Shown piece by piece: positions 25,661 through 35,129 of a stretch of 64,000 nucleotides of DNA. The position numbers and the translations under genes are program-made. How positions within the stretch are numbered: the first letter of the stretch is position 1; every line of letters begins with the position of its first letter. The stretch lies in contig JBITNC010000001.1 of NCBI GenBank assembly GCA_050084985.1, positions 148,490,001-148,554,000 of the forward strand, given 5' to 3'. Source of the stretch: Nageia nagi. Taxonomy: Eukaryota; Pinophyta. Under the pieces are notes generated by a model, which made no database searches, had not been told where the DNA came from, and saw only the letters and a program-made list of their open reading frames with translations.

Positions 25661-26149
25661 AAATGCCTCCTACAAATACTTGAAAAAGTTGATGACGATA
25701 CCTTTTGGGACACTTTAAGGCATATTGTTTTATCATCAACGAAAAAGGGCATGCTACAAACTTTTACAAAATATTGGAATTAGCTATCATAGACCTCATA
25801 GAACAATGAAGGTATAATATTGATGAACGTTTGCTAAACAAGGAGATGCCTTCAATGTGGTCACAATAGTCAAAGAGGTGTGTGCTAACTTAAGAAGAGG
25901 ATGTCCATGCAATGTCCCAAATCCTATCACTACTGAATAAGTAAGTGTTCCACCTGATCCTAAAGTTTATAGTATGATTGATCAATTAATAAAACACACA
26001 ACCAAGATTAGCTTGTATGATATCATTTCTACTTATTAGGCTCATAGGGATGTTTTATATGCTTTATTCAAGAATAAAACTATTCCTACTAACATTTTAG
26101 GTGCTACATTTTTCTAAGAAACTCCAAACCATTAGGGAAAGTGACACTA

Positions 26150-26640
26150 TCTCATTTTACAAATCTAAAAACCTCAACAAGAACCACTATATGAATGTTT
26201 AGCCTTATATATCACCCCTTTAGTAGATGAATGGGAAGTCAAAAGGACCATGGTAGACAATGGCTCATATGAATATGTGTTCTAACCATTTTTTGACCCA
26301 ATTACAAGAAAAGGGTGTAAACATCCTCCATTAGATGAAGCTGCTTTCAAAATTAGAGCCTATGATAGTTCCTCCAAGAAACCACTAGGCATAGCTACCC
26401 TCATGATTAACATAGAGTTAGAGTTATTCTAGCCAAGTTTTAGGTAGTTGAATCCAGTTGTCTTATAAAATGCTTTTAGGAAGACCTTAGATCCATGATA
26501 TGGAAGTTGTCCCTTCTACATTACATGGTAGAATGAAATTTGAATTCCAAGGAGAAGTGCACATAATTTTAGGTTATCTTGAGCCCTATGCATTGTGCAA
26601 TGCTACTAACTTTGAGGTATGGCCTTGGTTCCACCACTTT
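26150..26640 (+). pseudogene. Retropepsin-like protease region of the Tat element
   Basis: VDEWEVKRTMVDNGSYEYVF (26225-26284) carries a D-N-G-S motif in the position of the catalytic D-[ST]-G. It is followed by DPITRKGCKHPPLDEAAFKI and a frame with GLGSTTF near 26620. The motif fits the protease of Tat-like elements, with an altered active site and frameshifts. Exact borders are approximate. Confidence 0.55.
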
Positions 26641-27400
26641 TTGAAATAAAACCCTTGGATGATCCCACATTAGGGTAAATATAGATAAATAGGTGCAAAT
26701 CATGAAAATAGGTATGGAAACTTACAAAATTGATTATATAAACTTAATTACATTTGTTAAATACTTCAATGACCTCATATATTGGCTATTTTGGGCTACC
26801 AGTGTCATGCTATTCTGCATACAAGGTGCCAATGTTGTATGGATGGTGATTGGGTAAAATATTTCATTCTACTTTTTTTCAAAAGTATATGGTTAACAAT
26901 TGTAAATACAAGGGAGGAGGTTTCAATAAAATTGAGCAAGGTATGTCTAATTTTTCTATTTATCCTAAAACACAGCTTACTAAGATAGGTTTAGGTAGTA
27001 ATGGGTAGGTCAAACAAAAATGGGGTCTAATACAATTTGTTAAAATATATAATATGATAGAATTATCTAATGAAATTGATGGAGATATATGGATTGATCA
27101 TAGATTTCCTCTTACCTTTGATTGTTTTAGTACTAATGATGATTTTCTTGAATACTCGGTGGCACATTTGAAATTTCCCAAGTCTAAAGAAAAATGTCAT
27201 GCCTCTTATATGCTTCATGAGTATGCTTACTTTGGCCAAGAGGTTAATTTTCATGATGTGTTATAGGTTTATCCCTTAGAATAATATGAGATTGTTGATC
27301 CTACTATGGAGGATTTTCCATCATTGTTAAAAAATAAGGAAGATCTCATCTTCCCATAAGAAGAGTTGTTAAACATTACAATTGGCACTACAGATAAAGA
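26640..27400 (+). pseudogene. Protease-RT spacer of the Tat element
   Basis: Short in-frame pieces are visible, the longest open at 27054-27266 (LSNEIDGDIWIDHRFPLTFD...). They sit where plant gypsy elements have a variable linker between protease and reverse transcriptase. No conserved domain is identified. Confidence 0.4.
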
Positions 27401-28290
27401 GAGATTGCTTCAAATTAGAGCAGTGCTAGCCTCTTTTTAGAAAAAAAGGTACAACTCTAAATTCATTGCATGTTCTAAATATTTTGCTTGGTCTTATGAT
27501 GATATGCCTGAGTTAGATCCTTCATTTATCATGGATAATTTGCCATTAAAAGCAAATGCCAAGCCAATTAAGCAAAAGCCTAGAAAAATGCATCCTTACA
27601 AGGCCTTGTTCTTAAAAAGGAGATTGAAAAGTACTTGCAAGTAGGATTCATAGAGCTTATTGATTATTATAATTGGATGTCCAATATTATTCCTATTACT
27701 AAACCAACTAGTGAAATATGGGTATGTACCAATTTTCATGATATCAATAATGCTTATCCTAAAGATGATTTTCCATTACCTAATATTGACATGATTGTTG
27801 ATAGTATAACTAGCCATGATATGTTGTCATTTATGGTGGTTTTTTTGGTTACAATAAAATGTTAATTAATTATACTAACTAACATAAAATATCTTTCACA
27901 ATCCCTTAGGGTAATTTTTGTTGGAAGGTTATGCCTTTTGGACTAAAAAATGTAGGTGCTACATATCAAAGAGCCATGGTCACTATGTTTCATAAGCATA
28001 TTCACAAAATAGTGGAAGTCTATGTTGATGACATTCTTGTCAAATCAAAGTAAGGTAAACACCATCTCCAAGCCCTTGAAGAGGTGTTCAACATTTTGCA
28101 AAGGTATAAACTATGACTCAAACCTTCAAAGTGTGCATTTAGAGTTACTTCCAAAAAACTATTAAGATTCATGGTTTCAAATAGAGGAATTTAGGCAGAT
28201 CCTAAGAAGGTAAAATTCATTATTGATATGCCTCCCCCTAGAAACTTGAAATAAATTAGAAATAACTTAGAATCCTTTAAGGAAATATAA
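27400..28290 (+). pseudogene. Reverse transcriptase of the Tat element
   Basis: The N-terminal approach (YFAWSYDDMPELDPSFIMDN) and the finger motif WVCTNFHDINNAYPKDDFPL are in one frame. A frameshift follows near 27840. MPFGLKNVGATYQRAM and the catalytic loop VYVDDILVKSK are intact; YVDD is at 28021-28032. Family order and spacing are normal for Ty3/gypsy. The enzyme is broken by frameshifts and stops but the catalytic motif survives. Confidence 0.9.
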
Positions 28291-28309
28291 ACTCAATTAG
28301 GAGGTTCAT

Positions 28310-28830
28310 CTCACAACAAGGGGATAGGTGTACACCATTCACTCACTTGCTTAAGAAGGATGTCAAGTTTGTTTGGGATGAGAATTGCCAAAAAGCATTT
28401 AAAGATATCAAGCAATATTTGCTCAATCCTCCTATCCTTGTTCCCATGGATTTTTCCCAACCTGCTTACTTGTATATTTTAGCCTCCTTGTATGCAATAG
28501 GAACCATGTTGTATCAAAAAAATTAAAGATAACAAGGAGATGACATCTATTATCTGAGAAAGATATTGATTGACTATGAGACAAGGTACACTCCTATGGA
28601 GAAGATCTAATTTACTATAATATTTACTACTAAAAATTAAGGTAATCACATATGTTGTTAGTCTTATTGATCCTTAAAAATATCTTGTGGCTAAACAACA
28701 CTTATTAGGTAGATTTGCAAAGTGGCTAATGTTATTATAGGAATTTGATATTAATGTGGTAAAGCAAAAATATGTTAAAGGACATGCAATTACAAATCTA
28801 ATAGCAGATTTCCCTTAGGAAGATGAGGAG
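28310..28830 (+). pseudogene. RNase H of the Tat element (RT-linked)
   Basis: CTPFTHLLKKDVKFVWDENC, QKAFKDIKQYLLNPPILVP and LYILASLYAIGTMLYQ match the retroviral-type RNase H that follows gypsy reverse transcriptase. A later frame gives RKILIDYETRYTPMEK. A shift occurs near 28520. Confidence 0.75.
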
Positions 28831-28979
28831 GTTTTCCATAAAGAATTTCTTGACATTTTTGAGGAGGAGCCACAGTGCCAGTAGCCCAATGACTTGTCAA
28901 TAGGGCACCAATGGTGTGACTTTGATGAGATTTTTATCCTTGATGATTATATTTATCTTTTGAAGGATGAGCCTATAGT

Positions 28980-29647
28980 CTAAATCCTATATTTTGATGG
29001 TTTTAGATGCATTCATGGAGCAGGGCAGGTATTGTTTTAGTCTCTCCTACTAATCAAGTAATCCTATTGCATACAAATTGGATCTCAAATGCACTAATAA
29101 AATGGCTAAGTATGAGGCTCTAATATTGGGATTGAAGGTGGCTTTAGAATTGAAAATCATAGACATAGATATTTATGGGGAATCATAGCTTTTTTTCAAC
29201 CAAGTGAAGGGTACTTATGATACCAAAGATGAGAAACTATATCCTTATAAGGTGGTTGTGATTAAGTTTCTAGATAAACTTGATAGGTATACTATTGAGA
29301 CCATTCCTAGGACTAATAATAGATATGCAGATGTTATGGCAAGTGCAACCTCTTTCGTACTAATTCAATTTGAAGATGAGGAGATCGTTCTCACTATTTG
29401 TAAGTTGAGTTCTCCATCTTACACAACCCATATTTTTTCTATTTTATCTTATCTTATTTCCAATGATGATGATTTTAAAGATTGGTACTTTGATATCTAT
29501 AGCTACTTAAAATACCAAAGCATTCCTTATATATATACTAATAATGATAGATTAATATTGATAAGGATTGCTATGAAATATATTATCATTGGTGATGTTT
29601 TATATAGAATATCCTTTGATGATGCCTTATTGAGATGTTTAACATAG
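28980..29647 (+). pseudogene. Second (archaeal-type) RNase H and linker of the Tat element
   Basis: ILYFDGFRCIHGAG at about 28984-29025 corresponds to the first catalytic strand (W.LYFDGS...GAG). AKYEALILGLKVALELKI follows (shifted frame), then an open frame 29204-29647 with FNQVKGTYDTKDEKL upstream and IPRTNNRYADVMASATS, the end of the RNase H fold. A second RNase H before integrase is characteristic of the Tat lineage. Confidence 0.75.
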
Positions 29648-30670
29648 GATGAGAATAGCTACTTCTTTAGAGCAAGCTCTTGATGGATTATGTGGTGGCC
29701 ATTTTCATGCCAAAGCTCTCTATAAAATGATTTTGAGAATAGGGTTATATTGGCCCATAATGGAAGAATATTTTCAAACTCATGTGAAAGTATGTGTGCA
29801 ATGGAAAAAGCATACAAACTTAGAAAAATAGCCCACTCAAGAACTCAATTCCATTATTTATGCATGTCCCTTTGCTACTTGGGGTGTAGATTTGATTGGT
29901 ATGATTAGTCTTCATTTTAGGGAAGGACACAAATTTATCATCATAGCTATATAATATACTACCAAGTGGATGGAATCCATCCCCATGAAGTTATTTACAC
30001 AAGAAAAGGTCATTGCCTTCCTTATTGAATACATCATCACTAGATTTGAGATGCCACAAAGGTTGATCATGGATAATGGTCCAAATTTCAAGGGAAAGGA
30101 TATGTAAGCATTTTGTAAGAGTTTCACATCATACAAACCTTTTCTTTAGTTTAATACCCTTAAGTCAATGGTTAAGTTGAAGCAACAAATAAGATACTTA
30201 AGAGTATTCTTGCCAAAACATGTAATAAGTACAAAAGAGATTGGCATGAGCAATTACCATATGCACTATGGGCCTATAGAACTAGTGTTCAAATAGCCAC
30301 TAGGGTAACTCCTTTTTCATTGGTATATGGATATGAGGCCATCACCCCAATTGAGTTAGATATACCTTTGCTTATGATCTCTTTATAGGGTGATATTCTA
30401 GATGAAGATGTAAGAGAAGCAAGATTGTAGCAGTTGGAACTATTAGATGAAAAAAGAATCAAAGCCATTGAACATCAAAAGGTCTACCATGCTAAACTTA
30501 AGAGAGCATTTGGCAAGAAGATTAAAGCTAAAGATTTAAAAATAGGGGACCTAATCTTAAAAGACAATATCAATAAAATAGCAGCACATGATGAGGCTAA
30601 AGGTAAATTTGGACCCAATTGGTTGGGCCCATATGTTGTTATTGATGAAATAGGATTAGAAGCATAGTGA
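29640..30670 (+). pseudogene. Integrase of the Tat element
   Basis: The HHCC zinc-binding part is GGHFHAKALYKMILRIGLYW...CVQWKKH. The core follows with TWGVDLIGM (first Asp) and IMDNGPNFKGK (second Asp). The C-terminal GPY/F module KFGPNWLGPYVVIDEIG is in an open frame at 30434-30667. No chromodomain is visible. Stops and shifts lie in the core. Confidence 0.85.
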
Positions 30671-30729
30671 TTATTAACTTTTTATGGAAAGGAGGAACCA
30701 AAAACCTTCAATGCCATCCATCTCAAGCA

Positions 30730-31860
30730 TTTTTACACTTTAAAAGCATAGCTTTGTACCCCTGCAAAATAATTCATATCAAATGCAAGGGCATAACTTC
30801 TATTTATTTTTTATACATATCAAAGTAAGACATGGCATTGATGACATGCTTTGACTATCAACATGATACTAGTGGTGTGCAAAAAAAAACTTGATAGTCT
30901 ATTATCTTCAAATCATGGACATAAAAATGCATGATTACAAATGGCCAATGAAATGGCTAGTGAAAGTTCCCTCACTTAAAAGTAAATTAATGATATAGCC
31001 ATCAACAATTTGTTGATATTGGATCATCTTCAATAGATGATACATTTTGCTCTATATCCACATGATTTTTTCTTTGAACCTATATAAAGCATACTATCAT
31101 TAGAGCATAGACATATAAATGCATTTTTATGCTTGAAAAGCGTAGCTTTGTACCCTTGCAAAATAATTCATATCAAATGCAAGGGCATAACTTCTATTTA
31201 TTTTTTGTACAGATCCAAGCAAGACATAGCATTGATGATGTGCTTTGCCTATTAGCATGACATTAGTGGTGTGCAAAAAAAAAACTTGATAGTATAATGT
31301 CTTCGAATCATGGATATAAAAATGCATGATCATTGATGGCCAATGAAATGGCTAGTGAGAGTTCCCTTACTTAAAAGTAAACTGATGATATAGCCATCAG
31401 TAATTTGTTGATATTGGATCATCTCTAATAGATGATACATTTTGCTCTGTATCCACATGGTTTTTTCTTTAAACCCATGTAAAGCATACTATCCTTGGAG
31501 CATAGACAAATAAATGTATGATCATCGATGGCCAATGAAATTGCTAGTGAGAGTTCCCTCACTTAAAAGTAAATTGATGATATAATCACTAATAATTTGT
31601 TGACATTGGATCATCTCTAATGGATGATACATTTTTTTGTGTATCCACATGGTTTTTTCTTTTAACCCATCTAAAGCATACTATGTTTAGATCATAGACA
31701 TACAAATGTATGATCGTTGATGGTCATCGAGACAATGAGTGAGAGTTCACTCACTTAAAAGATAAACTAGTGATGCAATCATAAGAAAGATTGCTAACAT
31801 TAGATCATCTCTTATGGATGATGCAACTTACTATGCATCCATACCTTTATTTTTTAGCTA
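30730..31860 (+). repeat. Tandem repeats in the 3' region of the Tat element
   Basis: A unit of about 385 bp (30738-31122) recurs at 31123-31507, both starting near AAAAGC.TAGCTTTGTACCC and including GTGGTGTGCAAAAAAAA and GATGATACATTTTGCTCT. Two shorter units of about 180 bp (from about 31510 and about 31695) repeat only the second half, from the TGCATGATC..TGATGGCCAATGA block on. Divergence rises toward the 3' end. Confidence 0.85.
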
Positions 31861-32373
31861 ACACTTAATTGTAGGTACATAGATCCAAAATAATAGAAGC
31901 AAATTATAGTCAAAACCAAGGCACCAGCATCATACTCACTATCTTTTAGGCTGCCAATGGTATAAATTTCATTACCATTTCCACCCATCTAAAGAATAAC
32001 CTCTTTGTTTCAAGGTATGGACATAACAGCAAATGGTTATTGAGTATAATAAATGATAGAATGACTAGATTCATGATTGAAATAGTATAAAGGAGGCACA
32101 TCATATCTTCCATCTCCAACCTTGGAACTAGATTTTTATAATCATCCAAATAGCATTCTTAAAGATAGCTTCTTCAATAGCTTTTACCTTGGCTACTCTA
32201 CTTAAGGATATTTCCTAGGGCACCCAAGACAAAAGGGGGATAGCATAGGGACCCTCATCATCATTCAATCAGTAATAACAGAGGATAAAAAAACTTTCTT
32301 TTATGCTTCTTCTACACTTCTTCTTTGGACATGTAATTTTATTGCTTCAATCACACATCCAAAGAGGGGAAAA
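31861..32373 (+). other. 3' untranslated tail of the Tat element with polypurine tract
   Basis: Non-coding by inspection. AAAGAGGGGAAAA at 32361-32373 directly precedes the right LTR and is the polypurine tract. Confidence 0.6.
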
Positions 32374-33015
32374 TATAGATGCATCAAAATGAATATTTAT
32401 GTATTTAATAAATTATTTTAATCCCTTAACAATGTATTATTTAAAAAAGGATTAAAAATGTATAAAAGAGGTGTAGGACATGTATTTTACCCTTTTGGAA
32501 TGTACAAGGGGTCAAAATATCAAAGTCATGTAAACTTGTATCATATATAAGGCATCATTTGATGACCTATAGGATCATGAGTGAATCATGGGCAAATAAT
32601 CATTTCAAGATAATATAAGGATTATTAATTGAAGATTGTTTGAATGATTGCAACTTATTTTATCTATCTATATTGTGTATCTATTATTCTGTAAGTTTGC
32701 ATGTATGTTTATCATTTGATTATTCACTAATTTGCTCATTACTACATTCTTGTTTGTGTTTGTAATTTTGCTCATCCTATAGTGCCAATGGAATGCCAAT
32801 TATAGGGCATCGATGATGTACTTGTTCATGAATGTATGCTCTATCCTTTGTGCATTTTTTGATTAAAGGAATGAATATAGAATCTAAGTAAATACTATTT
32901 CATTCCTGCTACATGTTATTGCCATATTTTTGATATATGCATCAATATTTATAAAGTAGAGCGATAGTGCATTAATCAACCCCATTTGCATTAATTGCAT
33001 TATTTAGCATCTAAA
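32374..33015 (+). repeat. 3' LTR of the Tat element
   Basis: 642 bp; starts TATAGATGC (TG mutated to TA) and ends ATCTAAA (CA mutated). Both changes are plausible decay of the TG...CA ends kept in the left copy. ATGCA follows at 33016-33020. Confidence 0.9.
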
Positions 33016-33020
33016 ATGCA

Positions 33021-33273
33021 GGTTCATGAAGGCTTAACATGTGAACATATTGTTGAATGACTACTTTTGTACATTGAAACCATTACTGGTTAATGATTGT
33101 ATTGTAAAATCATCTGTTAAAATGGTTAAGTAATTGAACCATTGTAGAACCATCTATATTATATTACTTTTTCACAAGTTCTTATCTTGGATTGTATTCT
33201 TATGGAGAACAACTCTCTTACTCTTTCTCTTTATCTTTTCAACTCTTTACCCCAATATTGTATTAAGGGGGAG
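33021..33273 (+). other. 3' interior of element A with polypurine tract
   Basis: Continues the sequence interrupted at 24051. It ends in a pyrimidine-rich stretch and then AAGGGGGAG directly before the right LTR. Confidence 0.55.
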
Positions 33274-33740
33274 TGTTGGAAATTATAATGCATTATTGTG
33301 TAATATCTCTCTTTAATATAAACCTATAATGTAAATCCACTTAATGCTTAAAGCATTAAAGGAATAAATATAGAAAAATATTTAACCTTACTCTTGGGTA
33401 AAAAGGTGGTTAAAGAGTGGATTTCATCTTATAAATAGAGGGGTACCCCCTGCCCTTTGATTGTACTTGTAGAAGCATAAATATGGTAGTCTTGCAGAGT
33501 TGTAGGAATGCTATTATAGGAGCTTTGTAGGAGAATTCTTAAGAATTTGTAAGAGATTTATCTTCTAAGAAGTAATAGAAGAGATGGTTCAAAGTGAATG
33601 TACTCCCAATGGTTGGGAGGAACCACTATATATTGTGTGTTCTCATTTGTGTGAATGATTTGTTCTTAGATAGATGGTTGAAAGTGATATTCATTGGAGA
33701 AGCTATAAGAGATTTTGGTTTATGGAATCCTTCAATTCCA
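33274..33740 (+). repeat. 3' LTR of copia-family element A
   Basis: 467 bp; TGTTGGAAATTATAATGC...TTCCA. It has a TATA box (CTTATAAATAGAGG, about 33428) and the conserved hairpin CTCCCAATGGTTGGGAG at 33603-33619. Confidence 0.85.
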
Positions 33741-34874
33741 TAAAATAGAAGATAATAAAATTCAAATAAGGACTGATAAGGACTAGGTTCCTCTTCTTTG
33801 AACACCTAAAAGACTTAGGTATTATATCCTCTTGTGAGAAATGTTTAGCTAAAAGCTAAAATAGATTTTCCTAATGAACATAAGTCAAACCATAATGATG
33901 ATGAATATTAAAGCCATAGAGTTAAAATTTATGAAGAGGATAATAATTCTTAAGAATTTATTTTTCAATGGTGATCAAGGAGTTAATCTACAACTACTTT
34001 TCAATTTATCTATAATCATGACCACTATGAGGATATTAAAAATTATCTTTTGTATTATCTAATATTTTTTGAAGTTAAGGAATTATGTCATACCTAGTAA
34101 TCTTCCATCCTCTCAACCATATTTATTTCTCCTACTTCAACCATAAAACCACCACTAATAGTTAGCTAATTCATTTACTATAATTCATCTTCCCTTGAAC
34201 CCCATCTATGCTCTAGTGTGCATATTCCTACTTTCAACATTTACTAGTCCAATATCACCTACCCATAAATTTCTCTTATTTAGGTCTCTAATATTTTTTC
34301 CCTTTTAACATTCCTTTAAGATGATAACCATGCTTTAAGAAATACAAATTCAATATAAGGAAGAGATTTATGAGCTTGTAAAATAACTTCAAGATGTTAG
34401 ATAGGTTATCAAAAATATTTATTCCTCCCTTAATCCATATCATTCTTTATCACCCCACCATGTTGGCCTTGAAATACCCAAATTTCAAACCTTATCTAAT
34501 ACAAAATATGCAAACCAATAATGAGTTTTTTACATCATGGTAATTTCAATACAAAATAGGTCTTATAATATTTTCAAGTTATGCTCTTGAATGGTTTTAG
34601 AGACACATATATTAATCATTTCAAGACTAACAATTTTGAAGAAGTAATCCTTTCTCAATAATATGTTATAAATAGAATTTAATCAAATTCAAAGTGCATT
34701 CATCATAGAATGATTGGTTCAATTTGAGTCCTTATTTTTCTTCTATATTCAATTTTTTTTACATACTTAATACCTTAGGTATGATTGGTTCAATATGTTA
34801 TCCTTATTATCTTTATCTACTTACCTAAGGATATAATTTTATATGTACATAAGATCATTTAATTTAGAAGGCAT
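33741..34874. other. No gene recognised
   Basis: AT-rich. A weak plus-strand coding signal near 34320-34620 (for example HHVGLEIPKFQTLSNTKYAN) is cut by stops and not assignable. Confidence 0.35.
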
Positions 34875-34946
34875 GCTGTATGTGGGAATTAAACCCATTA
34901 CCATGTGGTTAAAAGCCACATGCTTTACCAACTAAGCTAATATAGC
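34875..34946 (-). tRNA. tRNA-Lys(UUU), possibly a pseudogene
   Basis: A full 72-nt cloverleaf can be drawn on the minus strand. Acceptor stem GCTATAT/ATACAGC has one A-C mismatch. D arm GCTT..AAGC with AGTTGGTA. Anticodon stem TGTGG/CCACA is perfect, with loop CTTTTAA (anticodon TTT). T arm ATGGG/CCCAC with TTTAATT has one A-C mismatch. The A box (TAGCTTAGTTGG) fits; the B box (GGTTTAATTCC) departs from GGTTCGANNCC. No TTTT terminator lies just downstream. No intron, so it is not the chloroplast trnK form. Decayed nuclear gene is the best reading; the head of a tRNA-derived SINE is less likely. Confidence 0.75.
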
Positions 34947-35095
34947 TGAGGGAAAGGGGATGGGAGGGGAAGGGGAGAAGGGGAGAGAGAAGAGGAGGTG
35001 GAAATGGGTTAGGGATTAGGTATTAAGGATTAGAGAATATTATGAATTAGGGATGAGGGATTAAGGATTAGGGATTAAGGACTTATGAATAAGAA
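34947..35095 (+). repeat. Purine-rich tract grading into ATTAGGG-like repeats
   Basis: 34950-35000 is almost pure G/A (AGGGGAAGGGGAGAAGGGGA). From 35008 degenerate heptamers follow: TTAGGGA, TTAGGTA, TTAAGGA, TTAGGGA. They resemble the plant telomere repeat TTTAGGG only loosely. Confidence 0.7.
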
Positions 35096-35129
35096 TATTA
35101 AGTTATTAAATTACCTATATTTTTTAGTC

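Larger units (their letters stand above)
24052..33015 (+). mobile_element. Tat-type Ty3/gypsy retrotransposon, complete but decayed
   Basis: An 8.96-kb element with both LTRs, a perfect 5-bp target duplication and domains in the order gag, protease, reverse transcriptase, RNase H, second RNase H, integrase, then a long tandem-repeat 3' region. The extra RNase H before integrase and the long 3' untranslated region are known marks of the plant Tat lineage (Ogre, Retand and relatives). Frameshifts and stops occur throughout, so it is immobile on its own. The LTRs differ at roughly one base in ten over the first 115 bases by eye, so it is not recent. It inserted into copia-family element A. Confidence 0.85.
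20326..33740 (+). mobile_element. Copia-family LTR element A, host of the nested Tat element
   Basis: Two LTRs with the same start (TGTTGGAA.TTATAATGCATT) bound this block, with a primer site after the left one and a polypurine tract (AAGGGGGAG) before the right one. The LTR and leader are the same family as the copia element at 55571-64000, which carries copia gag-pol, so this copy is classed by homology. Its own gag-pol is missing. Between leader and right LTR lie a hairpin array, a second polypurine/LTR-like junction and the complete Tat insertion. AATAG precedes the left LTR and also occurs three bases beyond the right LTR, a doubtful target duplication. Confidence 0.65.

Noticed and set aside
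34875-34946. Chloroplast trnK insertion
   Set aside because: Chloroplast trnK-UUU carries a large intron; this copy has none, and the flanks are not plastid-like.
34950-35095. True telomere array
   Set aside because: Heptamers are too irregular and few, and none is a run of TTTAGGG.
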